From an uncultured bacterium (GTDB lineage Bacteria > Actinomycetota > UBA4738 > HRBIN12): 7,627 nucleotides of DNA. Below the pieces are notes generated by a model. The model was not told where the DNA came from. It did not search any database and was given only the letters and a program-made list of their open reading frames with translations. The stretch spans positions 1 to 7,627 of the forward strand of contig CALGFI010000045.1 of NCBI GenBank assembly GCA_937881155.1, written 5' to 3'. The translations under genes were made by a program, and so were the position numbers. Shown piece after piece: positions 1-6,260 of this stretch; position 1 is the stretch's first letter; every line of letters starts with the position of its first letter.

Positions 1-2
1 TG

Positions 3-1121
3 CCGGTGCTCCTCTCCGAGCACCCCGAAGGCCGGCGGTGGCTCCGGCTCCAGGCGATGAGCGCGTGGGAAGTGATCGAGGACACGTTCGAGGACCCGCA
101 CAACCGCGCGTTCGCGCTGTGGATGGCGTTCATGACGGTGCAGCCGCCCGAGCGGCCCGGCACCGGCGCGCTCGCGTACTCCTTGTTGTTCGGTCGCCAG
201 CGTCACAGCTGGACGCTCCCGCGCGGGGGCTCCGGGGCGCTCCCCGCCGCGCTCGGCCGCCTGATCGAGAAGCACGGCGGAACGATCCTCACGGGTCGGC
301 GCGTCACCGGGCTCGTCGTCGAGCGCGGCCGGTGCGTCGGCGTGGCGACGGCCGACGGCGAACGGCACCTCGCCCGCCGAGCCGTCCTGTCGACGATCCA
401 CGTGAAGCACCTCCTGGACATGGCCCCGGCCGAGGCGTGGGGCGAGGACTTCCGGTTCGGGGTGGACACATGGCGAGCCGGCGTGTCGATGTTCGTGACG
501 CACTACGCGACGACGGAGCCGCCTCGGTTCGCCGTCGATGGGGGGAGGCTCGAGTCCTCCGCCGCCGGAACGCCGGTCTCGGTGCAACGGATGCTTCGCG
601 TCGGTTCGGACTTCCGGGCGGGGGTCGCCGGCGTGGACGACCCCGTCCTGCTCGTGCTGTGTCAGACGGTGGCGGACCCATCGCGAGCGCCCGAGGGCAC
701 GCACACGCTGAAGGTCGTCGGCTTCCAGCCATACGAGCTTCCGGAGGGGCCCGAGCGGTGGGACGACATCCGGGACGACGTCTCCGCGGCCAACCTCGAG
801 CACCTGCGCAAGTACGCGCCCAACCTCACCGACGACGTGCTCCTCGCGCGCGTGGTGGAGAGCCCGCTCGACCTCGAGCGGTTCAACGCGCACAACTGGC
901 ACGGCTCGTGTCACGGCGGCGACCAGGGGTCGGCCCAGTCTGGCGCGCTCCGCCCGGCGCCGGGGTGGGCGACGCATCGCACGCCGATCGAGGGCCTCTA
1001 CCAGACCGGCTCCACGACGCATCCCGGCGGCTCGGTCTCCGCCGGCCCCGGCCGCAACGCGGCCATGGTGATGCTGAGGGACTTCGGGACCAGTCTCGAG
1101 GAGGTGCTCGCACATGCCTGA
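3..1121 (+). CDS. CrtI/phytoene desaturase-type FAD-dependent oxidoreductase, C-terminal part (5' truncated)
   Basis: The reading frame is open to the left edge, so the N-terminal Rossmann dinucleotide-binding (GxGxxG) region lies outside the window. About 372 residues are visible. A GTG at position 6 is internal, not a convincing start. Numbering from that GTG codon, the segment GGSGAL at 74-79, followed by a helix, KHGG, a variable strand and a strand ending in AVLST at about 126-130, is the FAD/substrate-domain pattern of the CrtI / PYROXD2 amine-oxidase-like superfamily. The C-terminus has the matching second FAD motif at about 331-353: LYQTGSTTHPGG, then GPGRNAA. Family members desaturate or oxidise C-C or C-N bonds using FAD. 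The carotenoid label is only by homology, since no other carotenoid gene is present. The gene ends 8 bp inside the following hydrolase gene, which indicates translational coupling. The substrate is unknown; other flavin amine oxidases are a less likely alternative. Confidence 0.85.
   Translation, partial: PVLLSEHPEGRRWLRLQAMSAWEVIEDTFEDPHNRAFALWMAFMTVQPPERPGTGALAYSLLFGRQRHSWTLPRGGSGALPAALGRLIEKHGGTILTGRRVTGLVVERGRCVGVATADGERHLARRAVLSTIHVKHLLDMAPAEAWGEDFRFGVDTWRAGVSMFVTHYATTEPPRFAVDGGRLESSAAGTPVSVQRMLRVGSDFRAGVAGVDDPVLLVLCQTVADPSRAPEGTHTLKVVGFQPYELPEGPERWDDIRDDVSAANLEHLRKYAPNLTDDVLLARVVESPLDLERFNAHNWHGSCHGGDQGSAQSGALRPAPGWATHRTPIEGLYQTGSTTHPGGSVSAGPGRNAAMVMLRDFGTSLEEVLAHA
1099..1106 (+). promoter_or_regulatory. 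Strong Shine-Dalgarno site for the alpha/beta hydrolase
   Basis: AGGAGGTG at 1099-1106 lies 7 nt before the ATG at 1114, inside the 3' end of the upstream oxidoreductase gene. It fixes the hydrolase start and shows that gene is translated from its own site within a coupled pair. Confidence 0.8.
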
Positions 1122-2184
1122 CGAACGCATCGAGGCGGCGGTTGCTAACTGGGCGCCGCGGTTCACCTCGCAGGGCGTCGACCCCAACGACTTCGCCCGC
1201 GCAACGAGCGCGCTGGAACGCTGGGACAACTGGCTCGACGCATGGTGCGCGAACGCGGACGTGCACGCCGAGCTCGCCCGCGAGGCCGAGGCGCTCGGCC
1301 GCGCCCTCACCGCCGGGCACGCGTGGGTCAGCGCGGCGCTCTCCTATCACTTCGCCAAGTTCGTGTGGATGGTGGACCTCGACCGCCACCGTTCCGCGGC
1401 CTACCGGGCCGTCACGGCGCTTCGGAACGCGCACCGGCTGCTCGACCCGACGGCCGAGCGCGTCGAGGTCCCGTTCGAGAGCGGCGTGATGGTCGGCAAC
1501 CTCCGGCGGCCCCCGGGTTCCGAGCACACACCCCTTGTGCTCCTGCTCCCGGGCCTGGACTCGACCAAGGAGGAATTCTTCTATTGGGAGGAGGTCTTTC
1601 TCGCGCGCGGGATGGCGACGCTGTCGCTGGACGGACCCGGACAGGGAGAGACCGGCTACCACACGAACATCCGCGCCGACTACGAGGTGGGACCCATCGC
1701 AGCGCTGGATCACCTGGCGGGACGACGGGACCTCGACCTCGATCTCGAGCGGGTGGGTGTCGTCGGCGTCTCGCTCGGCGGGTACTACGGGCCGCGGACG
1801 GCGGCGTTCGAGCCGCGGGTGAAGGCCGTATGCGCGATCGGTGGCCCGCATACGTTCGGCGACGTCTGGGACGGCCTGCCGTCGCTCACGCGCGAGACGT
1901 TCCTTCATCACTCGGGGGCGAAGGAACCGGACCAGGCGAAGGCCGTGGCGTCATCGTTGTCACTCGACGGGGTGCTCCCGAAGGTGACGCAGCCGCTGCT
2001 CGTCATCTTCGGCAAGCTGGACCGGCTGATCCCGTACGAACAGGCCGAGCGCGTGGCGGCCGAGGCGCCGAACGCCGAGCTCGTGATGTACCCGGACGGG
2101 AACCACGTGTGCAACAACATCCCGTACAAGTACCGGCCGCTCGCCGGGGATTGGATGGCCGAGCGAGTGCGGGATGTGGGCTAA
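1114..2184 (+). CDS. Alpha/beta hydrolase, 2,6-dihydroxypseudooxynicotine hydrolase-like
   Basis: This 356-residue protein has a complete alpha/beta-hydrolase core. The strand plus oxyanion region is LVLLLPGLDS at 141-150, followed by DGPGQGE at 173-179. The nucleophile elbow is GVSLGG at 218-223 with Ser220, the acid is Asp303 in GKLD, and the base is His331 in DGNH. A helical N-terminal region (about 1-115) precedes the core. Length, the helical N-terminal region and the triad spacing closely match Arthrobacter 2,6-dihydroxypseudooxynicotine hydrolase, a C-C bond hydrolase of nicotine breakdown with a triad near Ser217/Asp300/His329 as I recall it; FrsA/DUF1100 esterases share the DGPGQGE block. 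No signal peptide is visible, so it should be cytosolic. The start is fixed by an AGGAGGTG site 7 nt upstream. It overlaps both neighbours (8 bp and 11 bp), consistent with an operon. The fold and triad are secure; the exact substrate, and C-C versus ester cleavage, are inferred. Confidence 0.88.
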   Translation: MPDERIEAAVANWAPRFTSQGVDPNDFARATSALERWDNWLDAWCANADVHAELAREAEALGRALTAGHAWVSAALSYHFAKFVWMVDLDRHRSAAYRAVTALRNAHRLLDPTAERVEVPFESGVMVGNLRRPPGSEHTPLVLLLPGLDSTKEEFFYWEEVFLARGMATLSLDGPGQGETGYHTNIRADYEVGPIAALDHLAGRRDLDLDLERVGVVGVSLGGYYGPRTAAFEPRVKAVCAIGGPHTFGDVWDGLPSLTRETFLHHSGAKEPDQAKAVASSLSLDGVLPKVTQPLLVIFGKLDRLIPYEQAERVAAEAPNAELVMYPDGNHVCNNIPYKYRPLAGDWMAERVRDVG

Positions 2185-3379
2185 GTTCTCGCCGGCCGAG
2201 ATGGAGCGCCGGTGGGCGCTCGCGCGCGACCTCATGGACGCCGAGGGCGTGGACGCGCTGGTGATGTTCGGCAACTCCGGCGTCAACCGGCACAACCAGG
2301 CGAACGTGTTCTGGCTGACGAACCACCTGGATCTGCACCACTGCTACCTGGTCGCGCCACGCGACACATCGATCGAGCCCGCGCTCTACGTCGGGCTGAC
2401 CAACCACGTGCCGAACGCCCGGCAGGTGAGCGACGTCCCGCTCATCGAATGGGGCGGATACGTCCCGGCGGCGACCGTGGCGGAGCGGCTTCGCGCGATC
2501 GGGCTCGACCGCGGCCGCATCGGGCTGGTCGGCGTGAACGCCACGTTCGACATGGGGATGCCCTACCAGCACGTCGATGCACTCCGCCGGGCGCTGCCGG
2601 ATGTGGAGACGGTCGAGGTGACCCGGGCCTTCGCCGCGCTCCGTTCGGTGAAGTCCGAGGAGGAGGTGGAGTGGCTGCGCCGAGCCGCGGCGTACACGGA
2701 TCGGACGATCGAGGCGCTCAGCGCCGAGGTCCGACCGGGCATCCCCGAGTACGCCCTGCTCGGCATCATCGAGGGCGCGTACCGCTCCGACGGCGGGTTG
2801 CCGCACATCGCGTTCGTCCGGTCGATGCCGATGGACGAGCCGGACGGGTGCGTGCCGGCCCAGAACCCGTCCGATCGAACGATCCGCGAGGGCGACGTGA
2901 TCATCACGGAGATCAGCGCCTCGTACTGGGGATACACCGGACAGATCCACCGGCCCGTCTTCGTTGGACGCGAGCCAACGCCGACGTGGCAACGGATGTT
3001 CGATGTCGCGCTCGACGCGTACCGAGGCATGGCCGACGTGATCCATCACGGCGCGACCGAGGCCGACGTGATCCGTGCAGCCTCTGTAATCGGCGAGCGG
3101 GGATACGACATCTACGACGACCTGATCCACGGCTACGGCGTCGACATCCACCCGCCGGTCATCGACCGTTCGTGCAGCCGCTACTGGCCGTGGGACGACT
3201 CGTCGCCTGCGCCCCAGGGACGCCGCTTCGAGCGGAACATGGCCATCGTGATCCAACCCAACCCCATCACGCTCGACGAGCGCATGGGGCTCCAGCTCGG
3301 GGCGCTGACCATCGTCACCGACGAGGGCGCAAGGTCGCTGCACGAGGTCCCGTTCGAGGCCGTGATCGCGGCCGCATGA
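2174..3379 (+). CDS. M24 (creatinase/Xaa-Pro peptidase) family protein with degenerate metal site
   Basis: The 401-residue protein has the two-domain layout of the family: a creatinase-type N-terminal domain (about 1-155) and a pita-bread M24 domain (about 160-395). The link ALRSVKSEEEVEWLR at 155-169 is a typical family boundary. Aligned by eye to E. coli PepP, the five metal ligands (Asp, Asp, His, Glu, Glu) correspond to Glu246, Gln257, His319, Gln361 and Gly376, so only the histidine is unchanged. His326 of the HGYGVDIH segment is also kept. A two-metal aminopeptidase mechanism is therefore unlikely. Creatinase, which hydrolyses a C-N bond without metal, is the best-known relative that lost these ligands. 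The ATG at 2174 overlaps the hydrolase end by 11 bp and has only a weak ribosome site, suggesting coupling; Met10 (codon 2201-2203) is an alternative start. The substrate is unknown; a non-peptide amide or amidine is plausible. Confidence 0.85.
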   Translation: MWAKFSPAEMERRWALARDLMDAEGVDALVMFGNSGVNRHNQANVFWLTNHLDLHHCYLVAPRDTSIEPALYVGLTNHVPNARQVSDVPLIEWGGYVPAATVAERLRAIGLDRGRIGLVGVNATFDMGMPYQHVDALRRALPDVETVEVTRAFAALRSVKSEEEVEWLRRAAAYTDRTIEALSAEVRPGIPEYALLGIIEGAYRSDGGLPHIAFVRSMPMDEPDGCVPAQNPSDRTIREGDVIITEISASYWGYTGQIHRPVFVGREPTPTWQRMFDVALDAYRGMADVIHHGATEADVIRAASVIGERGYDIYDDLIHGYGVDIHPPVIDRSCSRYWPWDDSSPAPQGRRFERNMAIVIQPNPITLDERMGLQLGALTIVTDEGARSLHEVPFEAVIAAA

Positions 3380-3392
3380 CGAGTCGAAGCGA

Positions 3393-3398
3393 AAGGAG
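3393..3398 (+). promoter_or_regulatory. Shine-Dalgarno site for the OsmC selenoprotein candidate
   Basis: AAGGAG at 3393-3398 lies 8 nt before the ATG at 3407, in the 27-nt gap after the M24 gene. It supports 3407 as a real start, and so supports the part upstream of the TGA being translated. No comparably strong site precedes the ATG at 3620, where the downstream half would have to start if the TGA were a true stop. Confidence 0.7.
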
Positions 3399-3406
3399 AT
3401 GACGCG

Positions 3407-3877
3407 ATGCCCGAGAAGAAGGACGCCGCCGACTACATCGTCGTGAACCGCGCCCGCGGGCGGATGCTGAGCCACACCTCCGCCGAGATCGTGGTGCGCG
3501 ACCACGCCCCGATCGTCGCGGACGAGCCGCCCGCCCGAGGCGGCGAGAACCGCGGCCCGACGCCGCTCGAGTTCGTCCTGGTGGCGCTGTGCGCCTGAAT
3601 CAACGTCTCGACGGCCAGGATGGCCGCCAAGATCCGGTTCGCGTACGAGGACCTCGAGACCGTCGCCGAGGGAACGCTGGACACGCGGGGGCGTCGCGGG
3701 CTCGCGGACGTCCCCGTGCACTACTCGGCGGTCCGTCTCTCCGTGCGGATCCGCACCGGCGAATCCGACGCCCGGCTGGAACGCCTGAGCTCGCTCGTCG
3801 CTCGGTACTGCCCCGTCGACAGCCTCGTGCGCGCTGCCGTTCCGGACTACGAGGTGACGTGGGAGCGGATGCCGTGA
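3407..3877 (+). CDS. OsmC-family peroxidase, candidate selenoprotein (in-frame TGA = Sec64)
   Basis: Read through the TGA at 3596-3598, the frame gives 156 residues, a normal OsmC/YhfA size. The N-terminal half ends GPTPLEFVLVALCA; in OsmC relatives the block GPxPxELLLAALGxC ends in the peroxidatic cysteine, and the TGA sits exactly at that cysteine. The second half carries YCPVD with Cys135, matching the second conserved (resolving) CPV cysteine. Cys62 adds a C-A-U arrangement two residues before the Sec. OsmC/Ohr proteins are cytosolic thiol peroxidases reducing organic hydroperoxides. Nearly all codons end in G or C on both sides of the TGA (one exception in 63 before, about 8 in 92 after), so both halves look selected as protein. 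Other genes here end at TGA, so the codon is not globally reassigned. A SECIS-like hairpin follows at once. Alternatives are a TGC-to-TGA sequencing error or a recent nonsense mutation. The family call is strong; Sec decoding is inferred because no sel genes are in view. Confidence 0.82.
3596..3598 (+). other. In-frame TGA, probable selenocysteine codon
   Basis: This is the only interruption of the OsmC frame. It is one base from TGC/TGT (Cys) and falls on the family's catalytic cysteine. Selenocysteine replacing a redox cysteine is the usual pattern of bacterial selenoproteins, and OsmC-like selenoproteins have, as I recall, been reported from marine metagenomes. It would be a true stop only if SelB/SelC machinery is absent from the genome. 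Confidence 0.78.
3605..3633 (+). promoter_or_regulatory. Candidate bacterial SECIS element
   Basis: A perfect 5-bp G/C stem, CGGCC (3612-3616) with GGCCG (3622-3626), closes a five-base loop AGGAT (3617-3621). A weaker lower stem, GTCT (3605-3608) with AGAT (3630-3633), includes one G-U pair and is separated from the upper stem by a 3x3 internal loop. The apical loop begins 18 nt after the TGA and has G at its second and third positions. General bacterial SECIS rules ask for a hairpin just after the UGA, with a small apical loop about 16-37 nt away and a G among its first two bases; the E. coli fdhF loop is AGGUCU. All are met here. SelB binding is inferred. GC-rich DNA forms chance hairpins, so its position is the main support. 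Confidence 0.65.
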
Positions 3878-3896
3878 CGCGCGGGATCGCCGGCGC

Positions 3897-6260
3897 GTGA
3901 CCGACCGGCACGCTGCCTCCCACGCGGGTCGCTGGATCGGTCGACCCGAGCGCCGCCGCGAGGACCTCCGCCTCACCAGCGGTCGCGGCCGGTTCGTCGA
4001 TAACGTGTCGCTCCCCGGGATGGCGCACCTCGTGCTCGTCCGCAGCCCGCTCGCCCACGCGACCGTCCTCGGCGTCGACACGTCCTCCGCGGCGGCCTCG
4101 CCCGGGGTCCTCACGGTGCTCACCGCGGCCGACCTCGGGCCGCACGCGCCGTTGCCGGTCAACCCGGTCCCCGGGGCCGAGGTCGTGGCGGTGCCGCCTC
4201 CGCTGCTGGCCGAGGGCCGCGTCCGGTTCGTGGGCGAGGCCGTCGCCGCCGTCGTGGCCGAGACGCGCGCGGCGGCCGAGGACGGGGCCGAGCTCATCGA
4301 GATCGATTACGACCCCCTCCCCGTCGTCGTCCGGCCGGATGACGCGCTCGCCGGCGACGTAGTGCTGCACGACCGGGCGCCGGACAACATCGCGCTGCGG
4401 TGGCGCCGAACCGCGGGAGACGCGGCCGCCGCGTTCGCCGCCGCCGCGCACGTGGTGGAGGCCCGTCTCCGCATGCCGAGGCTGGCCGCCGTCCCCATCG
4501 AGCCGAGGGGCGCGGTGGCGGTCCACGATCCCGAGACCGACCTCCTGACCCTCTGGCTGTCGAGCCAGGACCCCCACCGGCCCCTCCAGCAGCTCTCGGC
4601 GGTGCTCGATCGACCGCGCGAGCGGATCCGGATCGTCGTCCGGGACGTCGGCGGAGCCTTCGGGAGCAAGGGATCGCTCGCGACGGAGCACGCCGTCGCC
4701 GCGATCGCGAGCATGCGCCTCGGCCGTGCCGTCAAGTGGATCGAGGACCGGTCGGAGAACTTCCTGGCCGCGCACCAGGGCCGAGGCTTCGAGGCGGAGG
4801 CCGCGCTCGCCGTCGCCGCGGACGGCACGTTCCTCGCCCTCCGCGCGCGGCTCACCGCCGACCTCGGCGCGTACCTGTTACCGGCGACGCCGACCGTGCC
4901 CACGAACGCCGCGATGCTCGTCACCGGCGTGTACGAGACGCCGGCCGTCGACGTCGAGCTCGTCGGCGTCGTGACGAACACGGTGCCGACCGGACCGTAC
5001 CGCGGCGCGGGCCGTCCGGAGGGAGCGTACGTGGCCGAACGCCTGGCCGACCTCGCCGCGCGAACGCTCGGGATGGACCCCACGGAGATCAGACGGCAGA
5101 ACTTCATCCCGCCCGAGGGCTTCCCCTACACGACACCGCTGGGCTTCACCTACGACTCGGGCGACTACGCCGCGGCGCTCGATCGAGCGTGCCACGCGTT
5201 CTCCTACGACGAACGACGACGGTCACAGGAGCGGGCACGGGGCGAGGGCCGGCTCGTCGGCCTGGGGCTGTCGGTGTTCGTCGAGCGCGCCGGCGCCGGC
5301 CTGTCCGAGTTCGGCGCGGCGGAGATCGAGCCCGACGGCGGCGTCGTCGTTCGCACGGGCTCGACCGCGCACGGGCAGGGCCACGAGACGACGTTCGCGC
5401 AGATCGCCGCCGACGTCTTCGGGGTCGAGCCCGAGCGCGTCCGCGTCGAGGCCGGCGACACGGCCCTTGTTCCCGAAGGCGTCGGGAGCTACGCGAGCCG
5501 GTCGGTCACCGTGGGCGGCTCGGCGCTGCTCACCGCCTGCCTCGCCGTGCGCGACAAGGCGACCCGGGTCGCCGCACGGGTCCTCGGCTCGACGGCCGAC
5601 GAGGTCGCCTGGCGCGACGGCGTCGCCGCGGTTGGCGACCGAGCGCTCTCGCTCGCCCAGATCGCCGCGGCGGCCGCCGATCCCGCCAACCTGCCGGACG
5701 GAGAGCCGCCCGGCCTGTCCGAGCGCGCTCGGTTCTCGCTCTCTGGACCGGTCTTCCCCTTCGGCGCGTACGCCGTGGCGATCGAGATCGATCCCCAGAC
5801 CGGTGTCCTCACCGTGGACCGGGTCGTCGCCGTGGACGACGCCGGCCGCGTCGTGAACCCGCTGCTGGCCGAGGGACAGGTGATCGGGTCGACGGTCCAG
5901 GGCCTGGGGCAGGCGATCTTCGAGGAGATGATCCACGACGAGGAGGGACAGCCGCTCACCGGGAACCTCACGCTCTACGGCATCCCTGGAGCGGCGGAGG
6001 TCCCACCGATCCACAGCGAGTTCATGGAGACGCCGTCGCCGCTGAACCCGCTCGGCGCCAAGGGGCTCGGCGAGAGCGGCTCGATCGCCGTCCCCGCGGC
6101 GCTCGCCAACGCGGTCGCAGACGCGCTCGAGCCCCTCGGCATCACGCACCTGGATCCGCCGTACACGCCGGAAAAGCTGTGGCGAGCGATGCGCGAGCGG
6201 CGCGAGGACGAGCTCAGTACTCGTTCGCGACCATCAGCTCCTCGCACGGGAAGAGCGTGA
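3897..6260 (+). CDS. Molybdenum hydroxylase large subunit (xanthine dehydrogenase / form II CoxL family)
   Basis: The 787-residue protein is full length for the molybdopterin-binding subunit of xanthine dehydrogenase/aldehyde oxidase/CO dehydrogenase-type enzymes, which hydroxylate carbon centres of heterocycles or aldehydes. Visible motifs in order: N-terminal REDLRLTSGRGRFVDNV (21-37); FVGEAVAAVVAE (111-122); SSQDPH (222-227), with Gln224 at the conserved Mo-contact Gln; VGGAFGSKG (251-259); PYRGAGRPEG (367-376); GQGHETT (493-499); and GAKGLGESGS (720-729) with the catalytic Glu726. The active-site loop reads YRGAGR, not the AYRCSFR of true aerobic CO dehydrogenase (form I), so CO oxidation is unlikely. 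The GTG start at 3897 is chosen because conserved sequence begins by residue 20; its ribosome site is weak and the gene starts 19 nt after the OsmC stop. The C-terminal tail overlaps the convergent M24 gene. No FeS or FAD subunit gene lies beside it. The substrate is unknown. Confidence 0.93.
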   Translation: MTDRHAASHAGRWIGRPERRREDLRLTSGRGRFVDNVSLPGMAHLVLVRSPLAHATVLGVDTSSAAASPGVLTVLTAADLGPHAPLPVNPVPGAEVVAVPPPLLAEGRVRFVGEAVAAVVAETRAAAEDGAELIEIDYDPLPVVVRPDDALAGDVVLHDRAPDNIALRWRRTAGDAAAAFAAAAHVVEARLRMPRLAAVPIEPRGAVAVHDPETDLLTLWLSSQDPHRPLQQLSAVLDRPRERIRIVVRDVGGAFGSKGSLATEHAVAAIASMRLGRAVKWIEDRSENFLAAHQGRGFEAEAALAVAADGTFLALRARLTADLGAYLLPATPTVPTNAAMLVTGVYETPAVDVELVGVVTNTVPTGPYRGAGRPEGAYVAERLADLAARTLGMDPTEIRRQNFIPPEGFPYTTPLGFTYDSGDYAAALDRACHAFSYDERRRSQERARGEGRLVGLGLSVFVERAGAGLSEFGAAEIEPDGGVVVRTGSTAHGQGHETTFAQIAADVFGVEPERVRVEAGDTALVPEGVGSYASRSVTVGGSALLTACLAVRDKATRVAARVLGSTADEVAWRDGVAAVGDRALSLAQIAAAAADPANLPDGEPPGLSERARFSLSGPVFPFGAYAVAIEIDPQTGVLTVDRVVAVDDAGRVVNPLLAEGQVIGSTVQGLGQAIFEEMIHDEEGQPLTGNLTLYGIPGAAEVPPIHSEFMETPSPLNPLGAKGLGESGSIAVPAALANAVADALEPLGITHLDPPYTPEKLWRAMRERREDELSTRSRPSAPRTGRA
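6201..6229. terminator. Hairpin at the convergent gene junction, possible bidirectional terminator
   Basis: The 5' arm CGCGA-GG-ACGAG (6201-6212) pairs with CTCGTTCGCG (6220-6229) to give ten base pairs interrupted by a two-base GG bulge, with a 7-base loop (6213-6219). The loop contains the stop codon of the minus-strand gene, and the whole hairpin lies inside the last codons of the molybdenum hydroxylase. No run of T follows on either strand, so classical intrinsic termination is doubtful. The position between convergent genes is the main argument. Confidence 0.4.

Noticed and set aside
3..1121. Complete gene starting at the GTG at position 6
   Set aside because: The FAD-binding N-terminus that every member of this family has is missing and the frame is open to the window edge, so the gene is cut rather than complete.
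3407..3598. A separate 63-residue protein ending at the TGA, with a second 85-residue protein from 3620
   Set aside because: The two pieces are the two halves of one OsmC domain in the same frame, and the second lacks its own strong ribosome site. Splitting them leaves neither with a complete fold.
3596..3598. Global TGA reassignment (Gly or Trp code)
   Set aside because: TGA ends the oxidoreductase, both M24 genes, the OsmC gene and the molybdenum hydroxylase at sensible places, so it is a normal stop elsewhere in the window.
2003..4297. Long minus-strand open frame of 764 codons (and similar long frames at 38-1489, 1242-2264 and 4400-6637)
   Set aside because: These are shadows of the real genes, caused by high GC. 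They are rich in Arg, Ala, Pro and Gly, show no recognisable domains and span several true genes.
3897..6260. Aerobic carbon monoxide dehydrogenase (CoxL form I)
   Set aside because: The active-site loop is YRGAGR rather than AYRCSFR, so the Cys that holds copper is missing.
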